NCBI GenBank assembly: GCA_032871835.1
Contig: CM065299.1
Location: 44,962,706 to 45,026,705 of the forward strand
Direction: 5' to 3'
Source of the DNA: Dipteronia dyeriana
Taxonomy: Eukaryota > Streptophyta > Magnoliopsida > Sapindales > Sapindaceae
DNA length: 64,000 bases
Made by a program: the position numbers and the translations under genes. Within the stretch, counting starts at the first letter, position 1, and each line of letters opens with the position of its first letter. Shown here one piece after another: positions 47,027-58,409 of the stretch. The notes under the pieces were generated by a model. That model worked only from the letters and a program-made list of their open reading frames with translations, was not told where the DNA came from and ran no database searches.

Positions 47027-48330
47027 TTAAGTATAGAAAATTTTCAGATATTAGGCGTTGCATGGTCGGGGTAAAACCCCTCCATTGGGTCATGCAATCC
47101 AATATGCTCCATGGCCAGCTATTCCTTTGATTTTGTACGGGCCTTCCCACTTATCAACCAAGGAACCTGTAACTTTATTTTTTGTATTCAATGACACCTT
47201 CCTGAGCACCAAGTCTCCTAGTTGGAATTTCCTGACCCGAACATGAGAGTTATAGTACAGAGCTACTCTTTCCTGATTTTCCATATTTCGTATTTGGGAC
47301 TTCTCCCTTTTCTCTTCTAGCTCATCTAGACTTTGTAATAGCATATCAATATTTTTTTCTTCATCATATAGCCTGACCCAGGGTGATGCATATGACGTTT
47401 CTATGGGGATAACAACTTCTGTTCCAAATGCTAAAGTGAATAGAGTCTCTCTTGTTGACGTTCTTGTTGTTGTCTGATACGCCCATAATACATCAGAAAG
47501 CTTTTCCACTCAATTTCCTTTCTTGGCATCCAGCTTCGCTTTGAGTGTATGCTTGATGATTTTGTTTACTGCTTCAGCCTGCCTGTTTGTTTAAGGATGG
47601 GCAGGTGTGGCATAGTAATTGGCAAATTGGTACTCCTTGCACAGTTGTCTGAATTTCAGGTTATCGAACTAGGTGCCGTTATCAGTGATGATAGTGTTTG
47701 GGACTCCAAACCTGTAGAGTATATTCTTTTTCATGAAATTTGTGGTATTTGCTTCTGTGATATGCACTAATGCTTCAGCTTAAGCCCACTTCGTGAAACA
47801 GTCAATGGCTACTATGGCATACTTCGCTCCACCCCCTGTCCCAACTGGCATTGGGCCGATTAAATCCAAACCCCACATAGCAAATGGCCATGGGGATATG
47901 AGTTTCTGAGTTGTTCACGGGGTTTTCGGATATCATTAGCAATTCTTTGGCAAGTATTGCAACTCTCCGAACATCGTTGTGCATCTGAGAATAAAGTAGG
48001 CCAATAATAACCCTGCCTGAGTACCTTGTGTGCTAAACTTTTACTGGTTTCCGCAAACTCCCCCATAGATTTCCTATAATATCTGACATGCATCTTCCTC
48101 TGACACACATCTTTGAAGTGTTCAGGAAAACCCCCTTCTATATAGTTCTCCTCCGACCAATGTGTACCTTGCTGATCGATACCTAATACGTTTTGCTTGT
48201 AGGGAATCTTCCGGGAGCACGTCGGTTTCCAAGAACCTTCTCAGCTGGGTTATCCAACCTTCCGACGGTGTTCAGATTTTTGAAATTTCATAGTTTTTTG
48301 GCTCAGCTATGCTCGGTTTGAGAAGATGTG
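47027..48330 (-). pseudogene. Element D integrase (broken)
   Basis: The HHCC region and YYWPTLFSDAQR with CNTCQRIAND are open at 47860-48108. The first Asp region is shifted. TDNGT is followed by TAG at 47669-47671 where FDN should continue. The catalytic Glu region and LWAYQTTTRTSTRETLFTLA are open at 47090-47509, ending GPYKIKGIAGHGAYW. The reading ends YLKIFYT near 47027. A second stop interrupts PAHP near 47594. Gypsy integrases insert the cDNA. Confidence 0.85.
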
Positions 48331-48403
48331 CAACCGGAATAGTCTTTGGCCTGATTGTGGTTATTGCTGACTCTAGTTTGGACAAAGCGTCTGCCTTTTC
48401 ATT

Positions 48404-49231
48404 CTATTCCCTGGGGATCTGGGCAATCCTATATTCTTTTAATTTTTGGAGGAGTTGTCTTGCAATATCGCGATAGGCTATCATGTCTGCATCCCTAGCT
48501 TGATATTTGTCCAGGACTTGGTTGACAACTACTTGTGAATTGCTAAATATCTCGACTTCATCGACCCCGAAAGCTATACAGACTCTGAGTCCAGCTAGTA
48601 ACGCCTCATACTCGGCTTGATTATTAGTTGCTTTGAAGTCAAACCTCATGGCGCATTCAACATCATCTCCTTCTGGAGTGCATACTACGACCCCTGCCCC
48701 GCTGCTGTGATTGTTTGAAAAGCCATCAACATATAATTTCCATGGGAAATTTTTACCGAACATCTTTTTTGCTTCCAGGTTTGGTTCGATGAACTCAGCT
48801 ATAAAATCTACCACTGCTTGTCCTTTGAGAGATGTCCTGGGGACGTAGTGGATAGCGAATTCACTTAGCTCAATTGCCCATTTGGTTAGTCTTTCTGAAA
48901 TCTCTGGCTTTTGTAAAATTTGTTTCAATGGGCAGTCGGTGAAAACCTGGATTGTATGAGCCTGAAAGTATGGCCTTAGCTTCCTTGCCACTGAAACCAA
49001 TGCTAGGGCCATTTTCTCTGCCTGTGAATACCTGGTCTCGGCTGGTAAATGTGCTTGCTGGTATAATACACTGGCTTATGTACTCCATCTTATGTTCTGA
49101 CTAGGACTGAGCTTGCTGTTAGTTTTGCAATTGATAAGTATAAATAGAGTATCTCTCCCATTTATGGTTTCAAAAGGATGGGAGCCTGCCCCAGGTACTC
49201 TTTGATTTTTAAGAAAGCCTGCTCGCACTCT
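48404..49231 (-). pseudogene. Element D tandem RNase H domains
   Basis: The open piece 48404-49012 starts in the end of the first RNase H (LRPYFQAHTIQVFTDCPLK, RLTKWAIELSEF, LKGQAVVDFIAEF). It runs straight into a second, complete-looking RNase H (WKLYVDGFSN, FKATNNQAEYEALLAG, FSNSQVVVNQV). In the second, FSNSQ has Asn where E has Asp (FSDSQ). A TAG follows IPRE near 48402. The doubled RNase H is typical of Tat elements. Confidence 0.85.
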
Positions 49232-50925
49232 TCATTCCACTCGAGTCCTTTTCCTTTTTAGATTACCCTGAAAAAGGGTATGCATCTGTCTGTGGCCTTT
49301 GAGATGAATCTTCCTTAGGAAGCTAAACATCCTGTTAAGCGTTGTACTTCCTTTAATGTCCTTGGTGAGGTCATTCTCTGTAGGGCTTGGATCTTTTTCA
49401 GGATTGACTTCGATTCCCCTTTCGTGAACTTGAAAACCCATAAACCTTTCTGAAGGAACTCTGAATAAACACTTTTTCGGATTCAGCTTCATTTGGTATC
49501 TCTTCAAAATATCAAATGTCACTCGCAAGTCAGAGGTATGTTTGTCTGCTGAGATGCTCTTGGTCAACATGTCATCAATGTACACTTCCATGTTCCTTCC
49601 TATTTACCGTGCTAAGATTCTGATTACCAGCCTTTGATATGTTGCCCCCGTATTTTTTAACCCGAAGGGCATTACTGTGTAACAATACAAGCCCTGATAA
49701 GTTGTGAATGCTGTTTTTTCTTCGTCAGTCTTGTTTATCCGGATTTGGTTATATCCCGAGTAGGCGTCCATGAAATTGAGCAATTCGTGGCCTGATGTAG
49801 CATCCACCAACTAATCTATCCTCGGAAGTGGAAAACTGTCTTTTAGGCATGCCTTGTTCAAATCTGTGAAATCTACGCATATTCTTCATTGTCCGTTTTT
49901 TTTTTGGACGAGGACTACATTAGTTACCCATTGAAGGTAGTTGATCTCTCTAATCGACCTTACGACGAGTAGCTTTTCTACTTCCTGTTTGATTGCATGA
50001 CCTTTCTCGATATTGAATGACCTTCTCTTTTGTATCACTGGTTTTGCATTCGAGTCTACCGCGAGATGATGTGATATTATTCGGGCGTCTATCCCGACCA
50101 TGTCTTCATGACTCCAGGCGAACACATCCTTGTATTCTTTATGCAGATCAGTGAGGCTTTGTTTGACTTTTCCTTTCTGGTTGGCCCTGATCTTGATCTT
50201 CTTATCTGGTTCATCTTCTTTCAAGATAATTTCTTCGACCGATTCTTTTTTGGATTCATTCGACTCTTCCCTAGAATCAAATTCAAATGACAGTGACTTG
50301 TTGTTCTGACTCGACTGAGTTTTAGTGCATACATGTTCGCCATCATTTTTATCTTTGTATACTGACAGGTTAGCTCTTCGGACCATCTCTTGGGATCCAT
50401 TGACTGCACCAACCCTTGTTCGGTCGGGAACTTGATCATCAATGCATAAGTGACTGTTATGGCCTTAGTTTTATTTAAGAATGGCCGACCCAACAACGCA
50501 TTATACGGCTAATTGTCTAAGTCTACAACCACGAAGTTGAACAATACAGTTCTCTGACAAGGTGCCACTCCAATCTTTACGGGTAGCTTTACCGTCCCGA
50601 CTGACCTGACCTCAATTCCTTAAAATCCTCAGAGTGAAGTATGGAAAGGCTGTAGATCCTTTCGGTCCAACCTGAGTTGATCGTAGATGGCTACATTGAG
50701 AATGTCTGCCAAACTTCTATTATCTATCAAGATTCTTCTGACATCCAGGTGACCAATCCGGGCATTTATGACTAGGGCGTCATTTGGCCGAACATCGACC
50801 CCATGTGAATCTGCTTCTGTGAATATTATTGGATCCCATCCTTCCTTTACCCTTTTCGGGTCTGGCTCAACCGAGTTTACGTTAAAGTTATGTCTTGCTT
50901 CTACTGTTTCTCTGATTTCCTGCAT
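49232..50925 (-). pseudogene. Element D protease and reverse transcriptase (broken)
   Basis: Protease at 50629-50925 reads RRILIDNRSLADIL; E has IDNGSSADIL, so the Gly of the active-site triad is Arg here. RT begins in 49886-50386 (DVFAWSHEDMVGID, WVTNVVLVQKKNGQ), continues in 49604-49810 (FMDAYSGYNQIRI, YTVMPFGLKNTGATYQRL), and has the catalytic EVYIDDMLTKS near 49560-49595. Separate frames show several indels. Confidence 0.87.
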
Positions 50926-52659
50926 TAGCTCTCGGTTACTTCTCCTAGTGAATGGTCCTCCAAAGATTGTTTGTATTACTTCATTGGCCTCTGGACTGGC
51001 CCTTTGGTTTCAACCAGAGCTGTGATCGGGGCCCTGATCTTTTTTGTTATTTCTGACTTCTCATCCCTTTTCAAGATTACATCCTAAAGATGTCCCTCCT
51101 GAATGAGGGTTTCTATGTAATCTCTGAGCTAGTAACATTTGGAAGTCTCATGACCGGTTTCCTTATAGAATCTGTAGTATTTTGTTGTATCTCACCGAGC
51201 AAACTAAGACTGCCGGTGGGGCTCTTTTACCAGATTTTTCTCTTTCAGTATGGCAAGGATTTCCTCCTACTTTTTCCGAAGTGTGGTGTAGTTGATTTAT
51301 CTACCTCAGAATTTCTCCGAGGTCTGTTCGGTATTACGCTCGTTTCCCCCGTCCTTTCTTTGTTATTTGTTGTTTCCTTTATGTTTTCCCTTTTGGTTCT
51401 ATACCTTGGACTCAACGTTCTTTTCCAGTTTTCCTCCATGCATATAGCATCCTCCATTGGCTAGTTCTTCTTATTCAACCAGTGCATATCCTCCTTCCAT
51501 GTCCATCATATCTGAATATCTGGTTAGACGGACTCTTCTTAAGTCGAAAGATAGCCGTCCATTCTGTAGATTGTTGATGAATGTAACAATTATCGCTTCA
51601 TCGTTTGCACTGCCAATTTCTGATACTGCTTGACCGAACCTCCCTAGGTATTTCTTCAACGACTCATCTTTTCCTTGTTTTATCTGAGAAAGGTAAGTCA
51701 CTATTTTTTTCCTGTGAATGTTGCTTATAAATTACCTTGAGAAACTCCTGCTTAGTTCATTAAAGCTTCCGATGCTCGCTGGGGGCAACCTCCCAAACTA
51801 TCTTGAGCCCGTGTCTCCTAGAGTTTGTTGAAAGTTAAGGCATAGTAAGGGATCGCTATGGGCATATTGGGCCAAAGCACTATTATAGCGTCTGACTTGT
51901 TCTTTAGGGTCTGTATCCTTCTTGAACAGCTCCACGTGCGGCATCCTGAACCTTTCTGGGAATGATGTCCGTAAGATTTCCCTAGTGAATAGACTGTCAG
52001 AATCTTCGTCAGATAAATCGTTGCACCCATAACGTCTGACCAATGCATCCACTTGATGCCTATTGTTTTCGACTTCTTGAGTTAGGCTTTTAATTACAAC
52101 ATCTCTGTCTTCCACCAGACTTCCATGATGGTTGAACCGTTGGATGATTGTCATTCCTCTCTCTGGCTTTTCACTTTGATATCGAGTTTCACTGGTTGAT
52201 TCTTACAGGCGTATGGTTTAGTGATAAAGCTTATGATGGTGCCGATCACTATCTTCCGATAACGACCGATCCCTGTGCCGGTCATGTTTACGGTGTCTTG
52301 CACGGGCTGTCTGATCATGGTTCTGCTTCTAGCGTGGTCGATCCTTTTCGGGATTTTCACGTCCAGCCTAATTAAGTAGATCAGAGCTCCTTCCAGCTTC
52401 CGGTGCATTTAGTTGTTGCCCCACTACAACCAAACGAAACCTTACAAGTGGGAGGTTAGGAGGTTGCACTTCTTCTGCAGCTAGTAGATCAACTCCTTCC
52501 TTTGATGCGTATACCACTAACTGTTGCAGCGCCTCGCGGAAGCGTCATGTTAGTTCTTCGCTGGTCAGAAGGATTTGTGAGATCTCGTGAACTACTACCA
52601 ATATGGACATTATCTGGAGATTTTTGGTCATCTCTAGGACTATTTCTGCTTCCCGCCAT
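50926..52659 (-). pseudogene. Element D gag (broken)
   Basis: ATG 52659 opens MAGSRNSPRDDQKSPDNVHI and soon meets a stop. The middle (51798-52154) has FPERFRMPHVELFKKDTDPK and LLCLNFQQTLG, the gypsy gag core pattern. It continues at 51471-51701 (LSQIKQGKDESLKKYLGRFG, AIIVTFINNLQNGRLSFDLR). The His/Cys knuckle clear in E is disrupted here. Gag forms the particle and binds RNA. Confidence 0.83.
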
Positions 52660-52686
52660 TACTTTTAATTAAATCGGAGGTTCAAC

Positions 52687-52704
52687 ACCGTCCTTCTAGC
52701 GCCA
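52687..52704 (-). other. Element D primer binding site
   Basis: On the minus strand TGGCGCTAGAAGGACGGT follows the 5' LTR end (GACGTCAACA) after AT. Position is that of a gypsy primer site; I do not assign the tRNA. Confidence 0.7.
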
Positions 52705-52706
52705 AT

Positions 52707-53033
52707 TGTTGACGTCGATTTCTGGATGTATGGAAAAAGTCAATAGGAATTGGATTTTAGCTGTGATTTCAAAGAGAGAGAGAGAAGGAAAAAGTAATCG
52801 GACACAAGTTTTATGTGGTAAAACTCCAATGACCGGAGAAACGTCCACGGGTGGCTGAATAATCAACCAAGCTAAAATTCACAATTGAAAATATTTACAA
52901 CTCCCGATCTCTCTTTTTTCTCTCTCAATATTTTTCTACGTTCTGTATCTATTTTGTGGCGAGATTATGGGTCTATTTATATGTTTATAGAACCCTAATC
53001 CTCTTTGTACAAGTAATAAAAGATCTTTGTATT
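52707..53033 (-). repeat. Element D 5' LTR, truncated
   Basis: It aligns with 41551-41885 and stops at CTTTGTATT where element E begins. About 560 bp should resume beyond E. GTATT at 53029-53033 is the candidate left target duplication of E. Confidence 0.92.
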
Positions 53034-53935
53034 TGTTGACGTCGATTTCTGGATTATGTCAAAAAAGCCAACAAGGATTGGATTTCGGCTATTGATTCAA
53101 AGAGAAAGAGATTCAGAGAGAGTAACGAAGACACAAGTTTTACGTGGTAAAACTCCGATGACCGGAGAAACGTCCACGGGTGGTTGAAGGATCAACCAAG
53201 CCAAAATCAACTAAGAAAATATGATGTTTACAAGCTCTCGATCTCTCTTTTTTCTCTCTGTATTTTTCTGTTACTTGTTGTGTATGTTATATTGCCTATA
53301 TCTCTTTTGGAACGAGATTATGGGTCTATTTATATGTTTATAGAACCCTAATCTGCTTTGTACAAGTAATACATGATCTTTGTATTTAATTGTGATTCGG
53401 TTACTTGCTTGAAGTTGATTTGTCTTCTTTCCTGCTTCGGAGTCTCTTATGGAAATCGAGTGAGATTCTAGTAGTGCAGTTTTATTTGTTCTTGTTTCCT
53501 TATAAGAATGTAGTCTTATAGCGAAATCAAGTTTTTTCCTGATTGAGGATTCTTCTAGCTTAGTATTCTGTTCTCTTTGGGATTCTTCCAGATGGATATC
53601 TTCGCGTATTTAATTACTTAATCCGTGTGAATTAAGCACCAAGTTTCTTGTTCGGGTCACATTTATCCTGGGTAAGAATAACACTGGTTGGTCCCGAGTA
53701 GATCCGTTTGAGCCCGAGTAGAAGATGATTTTTGGTTAATCCCGAGTACTGTTAATCGATTCGGAGTAATTTAGTTGATCCCGTGTAGGTATTCCCATGC
53801 TACTGGTTTACTCGAGTTTTCTTCTCTTTAATGATGCCTCGTAGGTTATTTCCTAAGTGCCTATTTGGGTATCCACCTGGCAATTTACTCCTTCCTGTTG
53901 ATGACATGTATGCTTGGTAAAATTCACATACGACA
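53034..53935 (-). repeat. Element E 3' LTR
   Basis: On the plus strand TGTTGACGTCG to CATACGACA, 902 bp, bounded by the polypurine tract. Related to the D LTRs along its length. A minus-strand TATA-like run lies at 53327-53342. Confidence 0.92.
53327..53342 (-). promoter_or_regulatory. Candidate TATA box of E LTR
   Basis: Minus-strand TATAAACATATAAATA, in the same position as in the D LTRs. Confidence 0.45.
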
Positions 53936-53947
53936 ATACCCCCTTAA
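53936..53947 (-). other. Element E polypurine tract
   Basis: On the minus strand TTAAGGGGGTAT adjoins the LTR start TGTCG. Confidence 0.88.
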
Positions 53948-54412
53948 AATATTTTTGCCGAGTAAATTTCATTACAGGCAAGAGTATTTTAATCATCTTA
54001 ATTTTTACTCGTCAGAATAGTCTTCTTTTCATAATGGCGTGCCTTAATGGTGACCCTGTAATTTCGATTCGCTTTATTTCACGAGATCTTAAATGATGGC
54101 GACGTTTTGAAGTTCTGACTGTCGATGGCTACTTCCTGTTTTGACACGTGTCCCTCGTCTCTTCATTTTTTAATATCTTTTATGAGAAATGATTTTTGAG
54201 TCTCCTCAAATGCCTCATACGTCATCGAGTTTCATCATAAAAATCCTAGGGTTTCGTGTCGTCACCTTTTTAAATTCTTCGCTGAGAGACATTGTTGGTT
54301 TATTCTCAACAATTTTCAGCAGATATTTCTTTAAACTTAGATTTCTTTATCCAAAAGTTCGTGACTCTCCGTTTGAAGATCTTGCATCAATCTCAATTCA
54401 AGGTTAGTTTTA
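53948..54412 (+). promoter_or_regulatory. Candidate promoter and 5' UTR of the E antisense gene
   Basis: It has CCTAGGGTTTCGTG then ACCTTTTTAAATTCT at 54246-54278 and CAAGGTTAGTTTTAATGG at the start codon, matching D while the surrounding sequence has drifted. Inference only. Confidence 0.45.
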
Positions 54413-55552
54413 ATGGGGCCATCCTCCCGCCATCATCTCTTTAAAATCTCTTTTGATGCATTAGAACGTGGGGATTTCCAGTTAGTTTCTTTCATTAAAC
54501 GATTACTGGGGTATATCCCAATAGATGAACCTCCATTCTTAGAGGTTGATGTTTATGGGCTTCACCCTGACATAACTTTCAGCCCTGTATCGAGTTTTCC
54601 ATTTAGTTTTGATTCTGATATTTCTGATCACAAGGTATCTTTTCGAATGATGGGTAAACATCAGAGCAGAAGTAAGGTATACAAGTACGGCTCGAGCAGC
54701 TTTCAGACCAGGGAACAGACTGTTAACGAGGGTGACATTGATGAAGTGTACAGGGCATCTCGTCTTTCATTTTCTGATACTCGCCCGAGTGGTTTTGATA
54801 CTGAGCCGAATGTGGTCGGGCCAGCTGAAATAGAAAAATACCCTCCTTATTCGACTTGCCCAACTCGATCACTTTGGTTCCTGCGGGGGATAGTGCCTTA
54901 TGGAATCCTCCTGAAGTTATGGTCGCGATTTATGGATCACTGCTATGCTGTGGCATCACACTTCCCTTTCAGCCATATATTGCCTGGATTTTGGTTGAAG
55001 CAGGGATAGCCCCAGCTCAATTAGCTTCGAATAGTTATAAAATCTTGATATGCATGTGGCATATGTTCAGTCGAATGAACCTTTCACCGCTTTCCCCGAA
55101 TAAAATAAGGCATTTCTTTACGCTGAGTCAGGTTAGCAAGACGGAGACATATTTTCTTGCATCTACTCCATCGGACGGTTGGGTCCCCAAAGAAGAAAAG
55201 GTGAATCAGGAGGTAGATACCTCTGATGACCCAAAAAAGAAGGGTTTTGTATGGGGATTCCCTACATCCAACAAATTTTGGAAGAACAGTTGGTTTTTCG
55301 CTAGAGGGTCTCTCGGGCTCAACGTCACTGTTGGATCAAGGGATTCCCGAACAGTGTTGAGTGTTCCCCGTTTCTTCTGTTCCCCCGAAGTGTGGAACAG
55401 AAAAATAATTGATTATAATGATTCTAAGATGAAGAGGCCTGACTCGGGCAGCTGTTCGTACTATGGAGAAGAGGAGCAAGAGCTACCTTTTAAAGAGGAG
55501 GATTTGATAAAGCTCAGCTTCTTCAGACAGATTTCGGGCCATTGCAGGCGAT

Positions 55553-55630
55553 GTAAGTAACCCGGCACCCTTTCTATTGTATTTTTCTGCTTTTCATTTT
55601 CTGTCATGAATCTCTTCTTTTTTTTTAGTG
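55553..55630 (+). other. Intron 1 of the E antisense gene
   Basis: Donor GCGAT|GTAAGT, acceptor CTTTTTTTTTAG|TGTTCG, 78 bp, strongly pyrimidine-rich before the acceptor. Same position and phase as 44094-44167 in D. Confidence 0.68.
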
Positions 55631-56479
55631 TTCGATACGGACGTCGTCAGTGATCTTTAGGCTCGCCAGGTGAAGTTGATTCTAAAGGCGAGTAGAAAAG
55701 AAGCTTCCCGTCAGGGAGATGAGGGTATTGCTCCACCCTAGCCTGATGAGGAAACCGACACTGCTGAGGATCTAATTCCCGAGTGCGTTGATCAGGGTGC
55801 TCAGCCTCCTACTCAGGATTCTGCTGGTCCAATGGGCCAGAGTAAGCCAACTGACACCCAACTGCCTGCTAATAGGGAGGGGCAATGTGAAGGCCAGTGT
55901 GAAGAGCCTGTTGGACGGTTTGAAGCCGGTGACGGGGGTAACATCTTGACGGATCAAGTGCCTGCAGGTACCGAATTCTTTGAGTCTTTTCGGGATGATC
56001 CGCAGGAAGATCCTGCTGTTGATCTTAACTTCCACCGTTCTCGGGGTGAGAAGCAAAAGATAATTAGTTCGTCGTCTCATCCTCTCAAAGTTCCTTGGGT
56101 AGTCTCATTTATTGACTCCAGTGACAAAGATGTTGCGGATGAGATTGCCCTGAGTGTTGGCGCTGGAGCATCAGTATTTGTGGACGCTTCAAAACCAAGT
56201 AGGGCTTTTTCTACCCCCGAGGTTGGAAATATAGGGGGCTGAACCTTCAGAGGTTCTTTTAAATCTTTCTCCATCCTTAGAACTGAACAGGGCTTCTCCT
56301 GCCCCCGAGTTTGGAAATCTGGGAGCTGAACCTTCAGGGTTCCTTTATTCCTTTCTAACCAGGATATCCTATGGGAGATGTCTTCCGGTCTGGCATTTAT
56401 CGAGGAAGATTGCTGGAGCGGCTTTCGGGATGATTCCCTGACCGAACGTCTCCAAAATGTTTTTAACAGTGCATCTTAT

Positions 56480-56542
56480 GTAAGTTAAATCCGACTCCTC
56501 TATTGTTTTGCTTCTGTCAGATTTTTGAATATCTCTTTGCAG
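56480..56542 (+). other. Intron 2 of the E antisense gene
   Basis: Donor CTTAT|GTAAGT, acceptor TCTTTGCAG|ATGGTGGCC, 63 bp. Matches 44886-44953 in D. Confidence 0.66.
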
Positions 56543-57537
56543 ATGGTGGCCGAATTCGCTGAGTTAGTTCAGACGTAGCAACATCAAGCTAATCGAATAA
56601 GGCGTCTAGAGGATCAGCGGAAGGCAATTGAGGAGGGCCATGCTCGAGCCGAGAAAGCTTACCAGCAGGAGGTCGGTTCTGTACAGATATTTACCGACCA
56701 TTGTCTAGCGAAGCAGGTTGAAGCCAAGGAGAAAGCATTTTTGGCAGAGGATAAAGTTGCATCACTTCAATATCTCTTATCTTCTGCTGAAGAATCCGTG
56801 CTTAAGTTCGAGCAGAAGGCGGAGCAGTCGAGGTCGGCATATGACCAAAAAATCAAAGATCTGGAGCGCCAGGTGTTGACAGTTGAATCCCTATCCCGAG
56901 AGGCCAGGTTGGAACTTGAAGTCCAAGGGGTGGATCGTTTTAAAAGATCCCCTACTTACGATGCCCTACTTCTTTGTGAGTTTCAACAGGTTAGTTTCGG
57001 CTGGCGAGTTATTCAAAGTTAAGAATAGGGCGAACGAGAAAGCTCGAGCTAATTGGGAGCTGTCAATCAAACATCATGTGGACCGGTCCTTGGAGTCTCT
57101 TCGAATTCAGATGAGGGAATGGAGAGCCTACTGTCATAGTCAAGGCAAAGAGCCCCATCCCATGCATTTAGAGATTCCGTCCGAGCATTCTCTCTCGACC
57201 TTTTATGCAAGTCAAGAGTCGGTTGAGGGTGTAATCCCAGATGTCGGGCCAGTCCCGGGTGAAGATTACAGCCAATGGAGGGAAGATATTGTCGACAATA
57301 TCGCTTGGCCATCTAATGAGAGCCTGCTTCGTGAGTACGAGATGGTGCCAGATCCGAGTATTGGCAAAGGCTCGAAATCCTCGCAACCTTAATTTTGTAG
57401 AACTGTAGAAAATTCTGATTTATTTTTTTTACTTGTAACGAACCACTCTTTGATCTGTAACCATTCTTTTAGGAGCAATAAAATCTTATTTTATTTTGAA
57501 TAGAATGGTCTTGATCTGTTTATTGCTGATTGTTGTC

Positions 57538-57850
57538 GAGTGCTGTATTAAACTGGCTAATGTTCAGGTAACTTAACCGAGTATCTTATTAAACCGGTTA
57601 TTCCCCGAATGACTTCGATTGCCAAGTGTCTTATTAAACTGGCTTCTTCGAGGTTCGGGTAACTTAACCGAGTGTCTTATTAAACTGGTTGTTACCCGAA
57701 TGACTTCAATTGCCAAGTATCTTATTAAACTGGCTTCTTCAATGTTCGGGTAACTTAACCAAGTATCTTATTAAACCGGTTGTTACTCGAATGACTTTCA
57801 TTGCCAAATATCTTATTAAACTAGCTCTTTATTATTAACCGAGTCATCTT
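57538..57850. repeat. Dimeric 45-46-bp tandem array of element E
   Basis: GAGTATCTTATTAAAC or AAGTATCTTATTAAAC units start at 57538, 57579, 57624, 57670, 57715, 57761 and 57806. Alternate units hold TTCGGGTAAC and GTTACCCGAA, as in D, giving a 91-bp dimer. Fewer copies than D. Confidence 0.88.
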
Positions 57851-58409
57851 GAAACCGACAAGTTTACACTTGTGTTTCATACCCGGTTGCTACCCGAACA
57901 TTACATCAAGGCTCACCATGATCATACGTTCGAGTCCTTACACAATACCAATGAAGTCTCCCCAGTTTTTATGCACAAGGGTTTGCCGAATCGTAGAGCT
58001 CTTTTAAAAAAAAATAAAAAATTTGCTTCAACACAGCTACGCATTTCACCAGAATTTCTCCCGATAGCGTCTCGAGCATTTTTCCAGAGTCTGGTGCATC
58101 GGGTTTGCCTTTTTGTGAATGCCAATTTGACCCTGCTAGGCTGGCATGCTCCTACGAGCTTCTCCGCCCATTCGGGATTTGATGGTCCCGAGAATTCTAT
58201 TTGCATGTTCTTATTATCATGCTCTTCTTCCATATGTTCTTATTATCATATGCTTTCTTTTGGAAATCCCGAGCTAGATGCTTTCCTTTCGGAAATTCTG
58301 AGTAGTTTTATTTATTACTGTAAAAATCAACAAAGATTCAAATTACAGTTTAATATTTATCCTGACTAATATTGTCTTGACTAGAAAAAAAGAACATATA
58401 TATGTAATT
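57851..58409 (-). other. Element E 3' noncoding region beside pol
   Basis: Related to 46513-47026 in D over most of its length, with no convincing open frame. The small open frames on both strands are not shared in frame with D. Confidence 0.6.

Larger units (their letters stand above)
41551..53033 (-). mobile_element. Element D, Ty3/gypsy Tat lineage
   Basis: On the minus strand: partial 5' LTR 52707-53033, primer site 52687-52704, gag from 52659, protease, RT, RNase H, a second RNase H, integrase to 47027, a tandem array at 45983-46512, a plus-strand antisense gene 42941-45802, polypurine tract 42436-42447, and 3' LTR 41551-42435. The two-RNase-H order, 3' tandem array and extra ORF point to the Tat lineage. 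Element E is inserted in its 5' LTR. Confidence 0.9.
54413..57392 (+). pseudogene. Antisense extra gene of element E (three exons)
   Basis: Exons 54413-55552, 55631-56479 and 56543-57392. Exon 1 begins MGPSSRHHLFKISFDALERG and has one frameshift near 54840. After it comes the 'putative gypsy type transposon'-like block (WNPPEVMVAIYGSLLCCGIT, AQLASNSYKILICMWHM) and a stretch rich in aromatic residues (GFPTSNKFWKNSWFFARG, FFCSPEVWN). Exon 2 is acidic, with TAG codons near 55660 and 55740 and an imperfect tandem duplication (56198-56360). Exon 3 is a coiled coil (55-60 codons from 56543) ending in EYEMVPDPSIGKGSKSSQP, with one frameshift near 56990. Family role is not established. Confidence 0.73.

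Noticed and set aside
52707..53935. D and E as a head-to-tail tandem sharing an LTR
   Set aside because: The D LTR stops in its interior at CTTTGTATT and the E LTR starts with its own complete terminus, which fits insertion, not recombination between LTRs.
57872..58369. A 165-codon open frame downstream of the E array
   Set aside because: The corresponding region of D is conserved as DNA but not open in the same frame.
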